A DNA stretch of 64,000 bases from Myxococcales bacterium (lineage in GTDB: Bacteria; Myxococcota_A; Bradymonadia; UBA7976; UBA1532): NCBI GenBank assembly GCA_020633555.1, contig JACKDL010000002.1, forward strand, positions 254,069-318,068. The letters run 5' to 3'. The translations under genes and the position numbers were made by a program. Below the pieces are notes generated by a model. It ran no database searches. It was given only the letters and a program-made list of their open reading frames with translations, and was not told the origin of the DNA. The first letter of the stretch is position 1. Every line of letters starts with the position of its first letter. Shown here one piece after another: positions 41,566-50,349 of this stretch.

Positions 41566-42042
41566 ATGGCCACGCCCACCGCCGCCCTCGTCCTCGACAG
41601 CCCCCTGGGGCCGCTGACGGTGCTCAGCGCGCCGACGGGGCTCACCGAGCTGCGCTTTGGCCACGCGGGGCAGGCGGTGCCCGCCGGGGATCCCCACGGG
41701 GCGGGCCCCGCGTTGGTCGCCTGGTTCGCGGGCGCGCTGGGCGCGCTGGACGGCCTGCCCCTGGCGCCCGACGGCACCCTGTTCCAGCGCGCGGTGTGGG
41801 ACCGGCTGCGGGCAGTCCCGGCGGGGCAGACCACCACCTACGGCGAGCTGGCCCGGGCCCTGGGCAGCGTGCGCAAGGCGCGGGCCGTGGGCCAGGCCAG
41901 CGCCACCAACCCGCTGCCGATCATCGTGCCGTGCCATCGGCTGGTGGGGCGGGACGACCGGCTGGTGGGCTACACCGGCGGCTTGGAAAAGAAGCGCTGG
42001 CTGCTGGCGCACGAGGGCGCGCCGGGGTTCCTGGTGCCCTGA
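41566..42042 (+). CDS. ogt: Methylated-DNA--protein-cysteine methyltransferase
   Basis: 158 aa, starting at ATG 41566 (MATPTAALVL). The C-terminal DNA-binding/methyltransferase domain has the acceptor Cys123 in IIVPCHRLVG, the recognition-helix region FQRAVWDRLRAVPAGQTTTY, and ARAVGQASATNP. It repairs O6-alkylguanine by irreversible self-alkylation. The short form without an Ada domain is usual for Ogt/MGMT. It is divergent from the Cys-rich lipoprotein gene across a 106-bp spacer. The next gene follows on the same strand. Confidence 0.93.
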   Translation: MATPTAALVLDSPLGPLTVLSAPTGLTELRFGHAGQAVPAGDPHGAGPALVAWFAGALGALDGLPLAPDGTLFQRAVWDRLRAVPAGQTTTYGELARALGSVRKARAVGQASATNPLPIIVPCHRLVGRDDRLVGYTGGLEKKRWLLAHEGAPGFLVP

Positions 42043-42101
42043 TCGGACCAGGGCTAAACTGCCGCCGCCCGCCGCAGTACGCCGACGAGGGAGGGGGACC
42101 C

Positions 42102-42533
42102 ATGGCCGACGACAAGAAGTTCTCGCTGCTGGACGCGATGGTGGACGACCACGTAGCCGGCATCACCGTGGATGACCTGGAGCAGGGGCGCGACGGGACG
42201 CCCGCTCAGGATGGGCCGACGCTGAGCCCGAAGGTCCGCGACAGCCGCCCGGTGGAGACCACGCCCCGCAAGTGGGCCGCGGATCCCGACGCCAGCATCT
42301 GCGGGCTGAAGGTGGGCGGCAGCCTCGAGTTTCACAACGGCGGCCCCGACGTGGACGGCGTGTGGGTGGTGCAGCAGCTCAAGATGCCGCTCAACGCCGC
42401 ACCGGAGGCGAAGATCCTGGTGGCCAGTCGGCCCGAGGGCGGGCCGCCCTACATCCAGATCAGCGAGGCGGATCTGGCTGAGGAGCTGGAGATCGGAAAC
42501 GCCGTCATCCGGGCCCACGACGAGCGCGGCTGA
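42102..42533 (+). CDS. Small soluble protein of unknown function
   Basis: 143 aa; the ATG at 42102 follows GAGGGAGGGGGACCC. Hydrophilic, with no signal or membrane segment. The N-terminal half is acidic and Asp-rich (LLDAMVDDHVAGITVDDLEQ). The C-terminal half resembles a small beta domain (GGSLEFHNGGPDVDGVWVVQ, AKILVASRPEGGPPYIQISE). No family recognised. It lies 59 bp after ogt on the same strand and converges on the large lipoprotein gene. Confidence 0.6.
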   Translation: MADDKKFSLLDAMVDDHVAGITVDDLEQGRDGTPAQDGPTLSPKVRDSRPVETTPRKWAADPDASICGLKVGGSLEFHNGGPDVDGVWVVQQLKMPLNAAPEAKILVASRPEGGPPYIQISEADLAEELEIGNAVIRAHDERG

Positions 42534-42562
42534 GGCCCGCCGCGCCCTGGCTCACACCTCGC

Positions 42563-44779
42563 TCAGGGCGCCCCGCAGGCCCCGTCGCCGGGCTGCCACG
42601 CCAGCACCTGCCCCGCGCCGCTCTGGATGACGCCGGTGTACCGGGCCAGCCAGTAGGCCTCGATGATGTCCAGGCCCGGGCTCTGCTTGTGGCCGGGCGC
42701 GCCCGTCGAGTAGCCGATCTGGAACGGGTTTCGCTGCCAGAGGAAGTCGGTGAAGGCCCGCAGCTCGATGGGCACGGGGGCGGTGGCCAGCGCGCGGGCG
42801 CAGGTGCCGTCCTCGAAGGGGCAGTCCAGGGCGTCGCCCCGGCAGGCGCCACCGATGTCCTCGCCCGGGAATTCCAGGCCCATGAAGGTGACGGGGGCGA
42901 TGCAGGCGGCGCGATCGTCGGCGCTGGGGCAGCGCAGGGCCTGCTCGGGCCCGCCCAGGGCGTCGATGACGGTCTCGGGCGCCACGTTGTAGGCGCGGCG
43001 GGGGTCGTCCAGGGTGCCCCCGTTGCCCCCCAGCACGTCGAAGGCGGCCAGGGCGCGGGCGCGGGCCTCGGCCTGCGCCGCGGGCCAGGCGTCGGCGACG
43101 GTGGCGAACATCAGGTCGAACTTCAGGTCGGCCAGGGGCCCCACGTCGCGGGCCCAGAACTCGTCGTGCAGGGCCCGGGCGATGGGCTCGCGCAGGGCGG
43201 GATCGTCCAGCAGCCCCCACAGGGACCAGAAGGCGGGGTAGGTGATGTGGCCGCCGTAGAAGCTGCGGCACCAGTCGGGCACCTGAAGGGCGCCGGCGGT
43301 CTGGATCACCCCGAAGGTGTTCAGCGACTGCACGAGCTGCTCGTGGAAGAAGCGCCGGTACTGCTCTTCGCCGGTGAAGTGGTAGCCGATGGCCGCCAGG
43401 TGCATCAGGTGGTTCGCGTCGCCCGCGCGCACGCTGGGCACGTAGAAGTGGTCGATGCCCGTGGCACGCACGTTGTCCCGGCTCTGCAGATCGGTGGCGA
43501 GCTGCACCAGCTCGCCCAGGTAGCGGGGGCTGGCCAGATCGAGCACGCGGGTGGGCTCGAGCTGGATCTCGGCCGGGCAGTCGCGAGGGTAGTCGGCGGC
43601 GTTGCGGGGGTTGAGCTGCGGCAGGTAGTAGCCCACCACCGTGTCGAGCTGCGAGAAGTCGGGATCGCCCTCGTCCAGGGTGAGCCGGCCGCCGCCCAGG
43701 AGCTGCTGCAGCACGTCGATGATCTCGGGGTTCTGCTGGGCGTGGACGATCTCGACGCGCTCCAGCCGCTTCAGGTAGCAGGTCAGGTGGCGGACCATGC
43801 GGTCGCGGATCTCGGCGTCCTCGGGGCGCAGCAGATCGGCCACCAGCGGGAAGGCGACCATGGGGCCCGAGTACTGGTCGATGCTGGGGTTGCCGTGCCA
43901 GCGGGGCCGCACGGCCACGGGGCCGTCGGGGCCCGGGTAGCCCTGGGTGTAGACGGGCGGCGCGTCGGGCACGGTGGCCGGGTCGAAGTCGTGGCTGCGG
44001 TGGTCCTCGAGCAGCCGGGCGTCGGACAGCACCAGGTGGGCGTCGGTGGGCGGGGCGCCGGGCTCGACGTAGCCGTAGTGGGCGCGGGCCAGGTAGCCGG
44101 GCACGCCGGTGACGTCGAACTTCACGAGCAGGGCGCGGGCCTTGGCCACCATCCGCGCGTAGTCCGCCTGGGTGCCCGTGCTCAGGTAACGCAGGGCGGT
44201 GCCGTGCAGAGCCACGCCGGTCCAGATGGCCGAGTCGCCCCAGCCGTCGTAGCCCAGGAAGCGGGCCGGATCGCCCCACTCGGCCTCGGGGGTGCCGGCC
44301 GGGAAGCCGGCGTTGAAGACGCGCTCGGCGGTTTGTCCATCGGGGCTGTGGTAACGGGCGTACCAGCGGTCGAACAGCAGGGCCCGGCGCAGCAGCGGAT
44401 CGGGCTCCACGAAGGCCCCGGCGGTGGCGTCGTACACCGCGCAGGTCTGGGGCTGGCCGTCCACGCAGCGGGTGTCGTCGATGATCGCGCAGCTCTCCAC
44501 CGGGGCCCCGGCCAGCGGATCGGCGGGCGCCTGAGCGCGGGGCCGGGTGGGCAGTTCGGGCAGGGGGGTCGCGTCGGGGGCCATGTCGATGCCCCGATCG
44601 GTGGCCATGTCGGCCGCGCCCTCATCCAGGGGCGCCTGATCGGGATCCAGCACGCCCCGGTCGCTCCCGCACAGGCAGTCCTGCGGGCCGCCGTCCACGA
44701 TCCGGGCGTCGGCCGGCGTCGTCGATGGGTCGTCGCAGGCGGTGAAGGCCAGCAGGCAGAGCAGTGTGGCGCGGCGCAT
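42563..44779 (-). CDS. Large lipoprotein, alpha-helical, unknown function
   Basis: 738 aa from the ATG giving MRRATLLCLL. Lipobox AFTAC at residue 15. An Asp/Pro-rich linker (GAADMATDRGIDMAPDATPL) precedes the main domain. The body has the repeated helix-pair character of an alpha/alpha barrel (FDRWYARYHSPDGQTAERVF, WTGVALHGTALRYLSTGTQ, HLMHLAAIGYHFTGEEQYRR, PAFWSLWGLLDDPALREPIA). That fold is common in carbohydrate-active enzymes and carriers, but no catalytic signature can be identified. Cys residues outside the linker (PETRCVDGQ, LRCPSADDRAACIAP, CPFEDGTCARAL) suggest disulfides. It is divergent from the oxidoreductase operon over 127 bp. Confidence 0.72.
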   Translation of the reverse strand: MRRATLLCLLAFTACDDPSTTPADARIVDGGPQDCLCGSDRGVLDPDQAPLDEGAADMATDRGIDMAPDATPLPELPTRPRAQAPADPLAGAPVESCAIIDDTRCVDGQPQTCAVYDATAGAFVEPDPLLRRALLFDRWYARYHSPDGQTAERVFNAGFPAGTPEAEWGDPARFLGYDGWGDSAIWTGVALHGTALRYLSTGTQADYARMVAKARALLVKFDVTGVPGYLARAHYGYVEPGAPPTDAHLVLSDARLLEDHRSHDFDPATVPDAPPVYTQGYPGPDGPVAVRPRWHGNPSIDQYSGPMVAFPLVADLLRPEDAEIRDRMVRHLTCYLKRLERVEIVHAQQNPEIIDVLQQLLGGGRLTLDEGDPDFSQLDTVVGYYLPQLNPRNAADYPRDCPAEIQLEPTRVLDLASPRYLGELVQLATDLQSRDNVRATGIDHFYVPSVRAGDANHLMHLAAIGYHFTGEEQYRRFFHEQLVQSLNTFGVIQTAGALQVPDWCRSFYGGHITYPAFWSLWGLLDDPALREPIARALHDEFWARDVGPLADLKFDLMFATVADAWPAAQAEARARALAAFDVLGGNGGTLDDPRRAYNVAPETVIDALGGPEQALRCPSADDRAACIAPVTFMGLEFPGEDIGGACRGDALDCPFEDGTCARALATAPVPIELRAFTDFLWQRNPFQIGYSTGAPGHKQSPGLDIIEAYWLARYTGVIQSGAGQVLAWQPGDGACGAP

Positions 44780-44906
44780 CGTTCCCCCTCTCGGCGGGCC
44801 CCATGGTGCGCCGCTTGGATCAAGGCGCGCCACTCTAAGGTTCAGCCCGCCGTGGGCCGATGGGCACTTGATCCGGGCCCGCCGGGGCCCGAGACGGAGG
44901 CAACCC

Positions 44907-46322
44907 ATGGCTTTGGACCCGAAGGCCACCAAGACGGAGAAGCCCCGCCCGCACCTCACCGAGGAGTTCTGCAAGGGCTGCGGACGGTGCGTGACGGCCT
45001 GCCCCAAGCACTGCATCGAGCTGGGCGACCACATCGACCCCCGCAGCGGCTTGACGCCGGTGACGCTGGACCTGGAGGCCTGCTCGGGCTGTGGGCTGTG
45101 CTTCGACGCCTGCCCCGAGCCCTTCGGGCTGCACCCCAACGATGTCGAGTACGAGTGGGAGATGAGCGATCCGAAGGAGCACTTCGGACCACGCCCCGAG
45201 AGCTCGGGCCCGGTGGCGGACTTCATCCCCGATCGCAAGATCCCGCTGCCGGGCGATCTCCAGCCGCTGCTGATCAAGGGCACCTACGCGTCGGCCATCG
45301 GGGCGCTGGTGGCGGGCTGCCGGCACTTCTACGGCTACCCGATCACGCCCAGCACCGAGGGCGCCGAGCTGATGGCGAAGGTGCTGCCCAAGCTGGGCGG
45401 CGTGTTCGTGCAGGCCTGCAGCGAGGTGGCGACGGTCAACCACATGTACGGGGCGGGCGGCGCGGGCGTGCGCACCATGACCTTCACGTCGTCGCCCGGC
45501 CTGAGCCTGATGCTCGAGGGCATCTCGTACATGGTGGGCGCCGAGGTGCCCGGGGTGTTCGTGAACATCATGCGCGGCGGCCCCGGGCTGGGGAACATCG
45601 GCCCGGCCCAGAGCGACATCGCCCTGGTGTGCCGCTCGCTGGGTCACGGCAACAGCCACGCCATCACCCTGGCGCCGGCGGATCCGCAGGAGATGCTGGA
45701 TCTGACCATCCTGGCCTTCGACCTGGCCTTCCACTACCGCAACCCGGTGGTGGTGCTGGGCGACGGCTACCTGGGGCAGGTGACGGGCAAGGTGAAGCTG
45801 CCCGACCACCTCATCGAGCCCGGGCTGCCCGCGTGGGCCGTCTATGGCGACGAGGCTCACCGCCGCAACCTGATCAGCTCCATCGAGCTGGGTGAAGCGG
45901 ATCTGGAGCAGCACAACTACGCCATCCAGGCGAAGTACAACCTGATGGCCGACCGCGAGCAGCGCTTCGACGCTTTCCAGTGCGACGACGCCGAGGTGCT
46001 GCTGGTGGCTGCGAACACGCCCGCGCGCATGACCAAGGCGGCGGTGCAGGCCCTGCGCAACCACGGGGTGAAGGCCGGGCTGTATCGGCCGGTGACCTTG
46101 TGGCCCTTCCCCATCGACGGGCTGAAGCCCCTGCTGCCCAAGGCCCGGCGCCTGGTGGTGGTGGAGGCCAGCCTGGGCCAGCTGGAGAACGAGCTGCGGC
46201 TGGCGCTGAGCCACGCCGGCGTGAATCACCCCGACATCGAGCACGTGCACCACACCGGCGGCGTGCTCCCCCAGATCGACGAGATCGTGCAGGCCGTCCT
46301 GGCCGAGGAGGCTGTGGGATGA
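44907..46322 (+). CDS. vorB: 2-oxoacid:ferredoxin oxidoreductase, ferredoxin(delta)-alpha fusion (VorB/KorA type)
   Basis: 471 aa; the ATG follows ACGGAGG. Residues 1-80 form a ferredoxin domain with two 4Fe-4S motifs (CKGCGRCVTACP and CSGCGLCFDACP). The rest is the alpha subunit: GYPITPSTEGAELM, QACSEVATVNHMYGAGGAG, SSPGLSLMLEGISYMVGAEV and NIMRGGPGLGNIGPAQSD. In most organisms the delta ferredoxin is a separate gene. The motifs look closest to branched-chain 2-oxoacid (Vor) and 2-oxoglutarate (Kor) members; the substrate is not fixed by sequence. It overlaps the partner subunit gene by 4 bp. Confidence 0.88.
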   Translation: MALDPKATKTEKPRPHLTEEFCKGCGRCVTACPKHCIELGDHIDPRSGLTPVTLDLEACSGCGLCFDACPEPFGLHPNDVEYEWEMSDPKEHFGPRPESSGPVADFIPDRKIPLPGDLQPLLIKGTYASAIGALVAGCRHFYGYPITPSTEGAELMAKVLPKLGGVFVQACSEVATVNHMYGAGGAGVRTMTFTSSPGLSLMLEGISYMVGAEVPGVFVNIMRGGPGLGNIGPAQSDIALVCRSLGHGNSHAITLAPADPQEMLDLTILAFDLAFHYRNPVVVLGDGYLGQVTGKVKLPDHLIEPGLPAWAVYGDEAHRRNLISSIELGEADLEQHNYAIQAKYNLMADREQRFDAFQCDDAEVLLVAANTPARMTKAAVQALRNHGVKAGLYRPVTLWPFPIDGLKPLLPKARRLVVVEASLGQLENELRLALSHAGVNHPDIEHVHHTGGVLPQIDEIVQAVLAEEAVG

Positions 46323-47743
46323 CCGTCTTCTATGAGCTGTTCGACCGCCACGCCCACGGCGAGGGCCTGAAGGCCCACGCCACCCACTACTGCCCGGGCT
46401 GCGGTCATGGCCTGGCGCACCGCTACCTGGCCGACGCCATCGAGGCCCTGGGCATCCAGGACCGCACGGTGGCCGTGTCGCCGGTGGGCTGCGCCGTGTT
46501 CCTGCACTACTACTTCGACGTGGGCAACACCCAGGCCGCCCACGGCCGCGCGCCGGCGGTGGCCATCGGGCACAAGCTCGCCAACCCCGACTCGGTGGTG
46601 ATCAGCTACCAGGGCGACGGCGATCTGGCCTCCATCGGGCTGGCGGAGATCATGCACGCGGCCCAGATGGGGCTGCCCATCTCGGTGATCTTCATCAACA
46701 ACGCCAACTACGCCATGACCGGCGGGCAGATGGCGCCCACCACGCTGATGGGCATGACCACCACCACCACGCCGGCGGGGCGCACCGACTTCTTCGGGCA
46801 GCCCATGAAGGTGGCCGAGCTGATGGCCACGCTGGACGGGCCCGTCTACGTGGAGCGGGTGGCCCTGTACGACAACAAGCAGCGCATGAAGGCCAAGAAG
46901 GCCATCGAGAAGGCGCTGCGGCTGCAGGTGGAGCACAAGGGCTTCAGCTTCGTGGAGGTGCTCAGCGAGTGCCCCGTGCAGCTCAAGCTGGACCCCGTGG
47001 CCTCGCAGACGTGGGTGAAGGACAACATGGTCCCGGTGTTCCCGCTGGGCGTGAAGAAGGACACCAGCAAGGCCTGCGAGCCCCGTGACTGGCACAAGCC
47101 CAGCTACGATCCCGAGCTGCTGCTGGCCAAGGTGGGGGCCCACAACGAGGTGCCCACCCGCCACGCCGCGGCCTTCCCCACCCACCTGGACGCCCACGAC
47201 GTGGCCCTGAAGTTGGCGGGCGCCGGCGGCGACGGCGCGCAGACGGCGGCGCTGCTGCTCACCCGGGCGGCCATCAACGAGGGCTTCGACAGCACCCACA
47301 TCCCCAGCTACGGGCCCGAGTCTCGCGGCGGCACCAGCTACGCCGACGTGCACATCGCGGCGGACGAGGTGCTGTCGCCCTCGGCGCCCAACCCCCACAT
47401 CCTGTTGGCCTTCAACTCGCCCAGCCTGCACAAGTTCGGGCCCAAGGTGCGGCCGGGCGGGGTGGTGCTGTTCGACAGCACGGTGGTGGAGAGCGAGCCG
47501 GAGTACGCCGAGGGCGTGCGGGCCTACGGCGTGCCCTTCGGGCAGATCGCCTTGGACCTGGGCGCGAAGGTGGTGAAGAACATCGTGGCGCTGGGGGCCC
47601 TGCAGGCGGCCACCGGGCTGTTCCCGGCGGACACCTTCAAGGTGGCCCTGGAGCAGGCGCTGCACGACAAGTGCTCGATGATCCCCGTGAACCTGCAGGC
47701 CTTCGCGGCGGGCGCCGACGCGGTGAAGGCCCAGCTCGGCTGA
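46319..47743 (+). CDS. 2-oxoacid:ferredoxin oxidoreductase, beta-gamma fusion
   Basis: 474 aa; the ATG overlaps the alpha gene stop (ATGA). The beta part (1 to about 250) carries the thiamine-pyrophosphate motif GDGDLASIGLAEIMHAA...NNANYAM and the iron-sulfur ligand CPGCGHGLAH, with GGQMAPTTLMG. The gamma part (about 295-474) has AALLLTRAAINEGFDSTHIP and SYGPESRGGTSYADVHIA, typical of KorC/VorC. Beta and gamma are thus joined in one chain. Together with the preceding gene, two proteins supply all four functional parts for reversible conversion of an acyl-CoA and CO2 to a 2-oxoacid with reduced ferredoxin. Confidence 0.88.
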   Translation: MTVFYELFDRHAHGEGLKAHATHYCPGCGHGLAHRYLADAIEALGIQDRTVAVSPVGCAVFLHYYFDVGNTQAAHGRAPAVAIGHKLANPDSVVISYQGDGDLASIGLAEIMHAAQMGLPISVIFINNANYAMTGGQMAPTTLMGMTTTTTPAGRTDFFGQPMKVAELMATLDGPVYVERVALYDNKQRMKAKKAIEKALRLQVEHKGFSFVEVLSECPVQLKLDPVASQTWVKDNMVPVFPLGVKKDTSKACEPRDWHKPSYDPELLLAKVGAHNEVPTRHAAAFPTHLDAHDVALKLAGAGGDGAQTAALLLTRAAINEGFDSTHIPSYGPESRGGTSYADVHIAADEVLSPSAPNPHILLAFNSPSLHKFGPKVRPGGVVLFDSTVVESEPEYAEGVRAYGVPFGQIALDLGAKVVKNIVALGALQAATGLFPADTFKVALEQALHDKCSMIPVNLQAFAAGADAVKAQLG

Positions 47744-47773
47744 GCCCCGTCGAAGGCCCGGGCCGGGCGCCGG

Positions 47774-48571
47774 CTACTTGTCGAGCGCCCGGTCGAGCTT
47801 CTCGTCCATCTTGTCGATCTTGTTCTCCATCCGGTCGAGCTGCTGCTTCTCGCGGCCGAAGACGAAGCCGAAGTTCACCGAGGCCTGCAGCACGTTGGTG
47901 GTGTAGTCGGTGGTGACCTTCTCGCCCTCGGCCTCGGCCTCGATGGTGGACATCCACCGCGAGTACTCCACGGCGGGCATGAAGTAGAAGGTCTCGCCGC
48001 GCAGCTCGATGCCCAGGTGGCCGCCGAAGGTGGTGGTGGTGCCGCCCAGGGCGATGTCCACGTCGTCGCCGCCGTCGAAGGTCTCGCTGAGGAACAGCAC
48101 CCGCCCGAAGCCCGCCACGTTGATGGCGAAGTTCTTGGTGATGTCATAGGTGACGATCAGGGGCACGCCCACGCTGGGGCCGTCGGCGATGATGGCGGTC
48201 TGGTAGCCCACGTGGGGCGCGATGGCCACGTGCAGCTTCTCGGCGGGGCCGCCCACGAAGCGGTACTTGGCGTCGAACTCGATGAAGAGGTTCTGCGGCG
48301 CCACCCGGCCGCCGACCTCGAGGTTCTCCATGACGCCCAGGTGGTAGCCGATCTCGGGCAGGATGGTGAACGCGGTGTAGTCGAACTCCTCGCTCTCCCC
48401 GCTGACCTCGGCGGTCTGGTTCACCTTGCTCACCGAGAAGTTGATGTTCAGGTCGCCGACCCCGGGCTCCAGGGTGCGCGCGGTGCGGTAGACGCCGGCG
48501 TTGAAGCAGCCCGACAGGCTGATGGCGATGAGGCCCAGGGCGACGCCGTGGGCGAGGGTGCGAAGCGACAT
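47774..48571 (-). CDS. Outer-membrane lipoprotein with barrel-like core and C-terminal coiled coil
   Basis: 265 aa from the ATG giving MSLRTLAHGV. Lipobox SLSGC at residue 22. The mature part has alternating amphipathic strands (FDYTAFTILPEIGYHLGVME, GIELRGETFYFMPAVEYSRW, TNVLQASVNFGFVFGRE) consistent with a small beta-barrel. The last about 20 residues (LDRMENKIDKMDEKLDRAL) form a heptad coiled coil. The pattern differs from OmpA/TSP3 proteins. No family recognised. It converges on the oxidoreductase operon and is divergent from darP. Confidence 0.72.
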   Translation of the reverse strand: MSLRTLAHGVALGLIAISLSGCFNAGVYRTARTLEPGVGDLNINFSVSKVNQTAEVSGESEEFDYTAFTILPEIGYHLGVMENLEVGGRVAPQNLFIEFDAKYRFVGGPAEKLHVAIAPHVGYQTAIIADGPSVGVPLIVTYDITKNFAINVAGFGRVLFLSETFDGGDDVDIALGGTTTTFGGHLGIELRGETFYFMPAVEYSRWMSTIEAEAEGEKVTTDYTTNVLQASVNFGFVFGREKQQLDRMENKIDKMDEKLDRALDK

Positions 48572-48695
48572 ACGGTCCCCGTCTGTGTGTCCCGGGCCCT
48601 CCCGGCCCACTCCCCGTGTACCTGGGTGCACGCGGGTGCGCCAGACCCTCGCGTGGGCTTGGCCCGGCTGCGCGGGGCCGCTACCCTGCCGCGCC

Positions 48696-49259
48696 ATGAG
48701 TGACACCCCGCAGCGGGATGACCGCTGGACCCGAAAGAGGCGCCGGGACGACCTGCACGCCGACGCCGTGCTGCTGGCCGAGCGGCTGGCCACGGTGCGC
48801 GACGAGTGGCTCGTCGGCCTGGACTATGGCGATGACGAGCTGGCCGAGGCGCTTGCGCTGGCCCGCCGGCTGAAGGCCAGCGGCGCCAAGAACCGGCAGG
48901 TGCGCCACGTGGCGCGGCTGCTGCTGCAGGTGGACGAGGAGCCCATCAAGGCCCACCTGGACGCCTGCGAAGCCGGCCATGGCGACGACGTGGCCCTGCT
49001 GCACGCCGGCGAGCAGTGGCGCGACCGGATCGTGGCCGAGGGGGCCGAGGCCATCGAGGCGTTCATCGCCGAGTTCCCGGCGGCCGAGCCCCAGCGGCAG
49101 CACCTGCGGCAGCTCGCCCGGCAAGCCGCCAAGGACGTGGCCGCGGGCAAGCCGGCCAGGAGCCGGCGGACCATCTACCGGACCCTGAAGCCCTTCCTGG
49201 CCGACGACGGCGAGGGGGCCGAGGGCGACGAGGACGAGGTGGACGATGCCGAGCCGTGA
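48696..49259 (+). CDS. darP: Ribosome biogenesis factor DarP (YjgA, DUF615 family)
   Basis: 187 aa from ATG 48696 (MSDTPQRDDRW). The family core is recognisable: SGAKNRQVRHVARLLLQVDE, EPIKAHLDAC, LLHAGEQWRDRIVAEG and KPARSRRTIYRTLKPFL. Basic N-terminus (RWTRKRRRDDLH) and acidic C-terminus (GEGAEGDEDEVDDAEP). DarP associates with late 50S assembly intermediates in E. coli; the family is best known from gamma- and beta-proteobacteria. Its end overlaps the next gene by 14 bp. Confidence 0.88.
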   Translation: MSDTPQRDDRWTRKRRRDDLHADAVLLAERLATVRDEWLVGLDYGDDELAEALALARRLKASGAKNRQVRHVARLLLQVDEEPIKAHLDACEAGHGDDVALLHAGEQWRDRIVAEGAEAIEAFIAEFPAAEPQRQHLRQLARQAAKDVAAGKPARSRRTIYRTLKPFLADDGEGAEGDEDEVDDAEP

Positions 49260-49566
49260 GCTGGCGGCGGGCGAGACGCTGGACGCGCTGCTCGCGGAGC
49301 ACCCGCAGTGGGTGGTCTACGTGTCGCGGGCCGAGTGCCGGGTCTGCGTGAGCCTGAAGCCCAAGGTGGCCGATCTGGCCGACCGCTACGGCATCCCCAT
49401 GGTGTACCTGGACGCCGAGCTGCACCCCGCCGAGGCGGGGCAGCGGGTGGTGTTCGCGGTGCCCACCATCCTGGTGTTCGACGAGGGCCGCGAGGTGGGG
49501 CGCTTCAGCCGCAACCTGAGCATGCTGGACGTGGAGCGCCTGTTCAGTCTGATGACCGCGGCCTGA
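49246..49566 (+). CDS. Thioredoxin-like protein
   Basis: 106 aa; the start lies inside the 3' end of darP (14-bp overlap), suggesting coupled expression. Thioredoxin-fold motifs: ECRVCVSLKPKVADLADRYG with the CxxC pair Cys31-Cys34, the cis-Pro loop AVPTILVFDEGREVGRFSR. The CRVC sequence departs from the usual CGPC/CxPC, so its redox potential may differ. No signal peptide; cytoplasmic thiol reduction is likely. Confidence 0.87.
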   Translation: MPSRELAAGETLDALLAEHPQWVVYVSRAECRVCVSLKPKVADLADRYGIPMVYLDAELHPAEAGQRVVFAVPTILVFDEGREVGRFSRNLSMLDVERLFSLMTAA

Positions 49567-49588
49567 TGACTGCGGCCTTGGCCCGCCC

Positions 49589-50176
49589 TCAGGCGGGCCG
49601 CCAAACCAGCAGGTGGTTGTTGGCGGGCAGCGCCAGCGTCTCGGTGAGCGCCAGACCGGCGGCGGCCGCCAGCGGCCTCAGATCCTCCACATCGCGTACG
49701 CCGTTGCGGGGATCCCGGGTCTTCAGCCACTGCTCGAAGGCCAGGTTGCTGGGGGCGGTCTCGCCAGCGAAGCGGAAGGGCCCGTAGAGAAACAGCGGAC
49801 AGCCCAGGCGCCCCAGACCGGCGAACAGCCCCTCGGTGGCGGCCCATGGGGCGATGTGGATCATGTTGGCGCAGAACACCGCGTCGGGGACCTCGACGGG
49901 CCACGCCGTGGCCGTCACGTCCAGGGCCACCGCGGGGCGCACCCGGTGGGCCACGCCGTGCTCAGCGGCCCAGGCGGCGGCGCTGGCGGGGGTGTCGGGA
50001 TCCAGATCGGTGGGCTGCACGGTCCAGCCGGGCAGGTGCTGGGCGAAGAAGGCCGCGTGCTGGCCGGTGCCGCTGGCGATCTCGAGCAGGTGCCCCGTGG
50101 CGGGCAGACGGGGGCGCAGGGCGTCCAGGATGGGCTGGCGGTTGCGCTCGGCGGCGGGGGCGTTGCGGGCGGTCAT
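49589..50176 (-). CDS. DUF938-family SAM-dependent methyltransferase-like protein
   Basis: 195 aa starting MTARNAPAAERNRQ. The class-I methyltransferase glycine motif is LEIASGTGQHAAFFAQHLPG, followed by VQPTDLDPDTPASAAAW. The family signatures CANMIHIAPWAATEGLFAG, LFLYGPFRFAG, and the C-terminal NGVRDVEDLRPLAAAAGL are typical of DUF938. The substrate is unknown; human METTL26 is a distant relative. It overlaps by 4 bp the upstream zinc-ribbon gene. Confidence 0.85.
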   Translation of the reverse strand: MTARNAPAAERNRQPILDALRPRLPATGHLLEIASGTGQHAAFFAQHLPGWTVQPTDLDPDTPASAAAWAAEHGVAHRVRPAVALDVTATAWPVEVPDAVFCANMIHIAPWAATEGLFAGLGRLGCPLFLYGPFRFAGETAPSNLAFEQWLKTRDPRNGVRDVEDLRPLAAAAGLALTETLALPANNHLLVWRPA

Positions 50177-50349
50177 GGGGCGTCGGCTCCGGGCTCGATC
50201 GGTAGAAACGCGCGGCAGCGCACGATGGGCTGGGGCAGGTACTTCTGGGCCAGCGCCGCGCAGCGCAGGAACGTGGATCCGCGGGCGGTGCGCACGTAAC
50301 GATTGTGCCGGCAGCCGTGACAGAGGCTGCCAGGGAAGGGGCGGGGCAT
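50173..50349 (-). CDS. Small Cys-rich zinc-ribbon-like protein
   Basis: 58 aa (MPRPFPGSLCHGCRHNRYVR to the C-terminus). The cysteine pattern LCHGCRHNRYVRTARGSTF followed by LRC and VRC resembles a compact family of small actinobacterial and myxobacterial proteins with four Cys and an RGS-x-F motif, probably binding one zinc. It overlaps the methyltransferase start by 4 bp, so the two are coupled. Its ATG lies on the opposite strand within CATG (50347-50350), which also supplies the earliest start of the divergent peptidase gene. Confidence 0.65.
   Translation of the reverse strand: MPRPFPGSLCHGCRHNRYVRTARGSTFLRCAALAQKYLPQPIVRCRAFLPIEPGADAP

Noticed and set aside
42689..45895. 1068-codon frame crossing the large lipoprotein gene and the oxidoreductase
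   Set aside because: It runs antisense to the lipoprotein and out of frame with the oxidoreductase. Composition is Gly/Arg/Ala with no recognisable domain.
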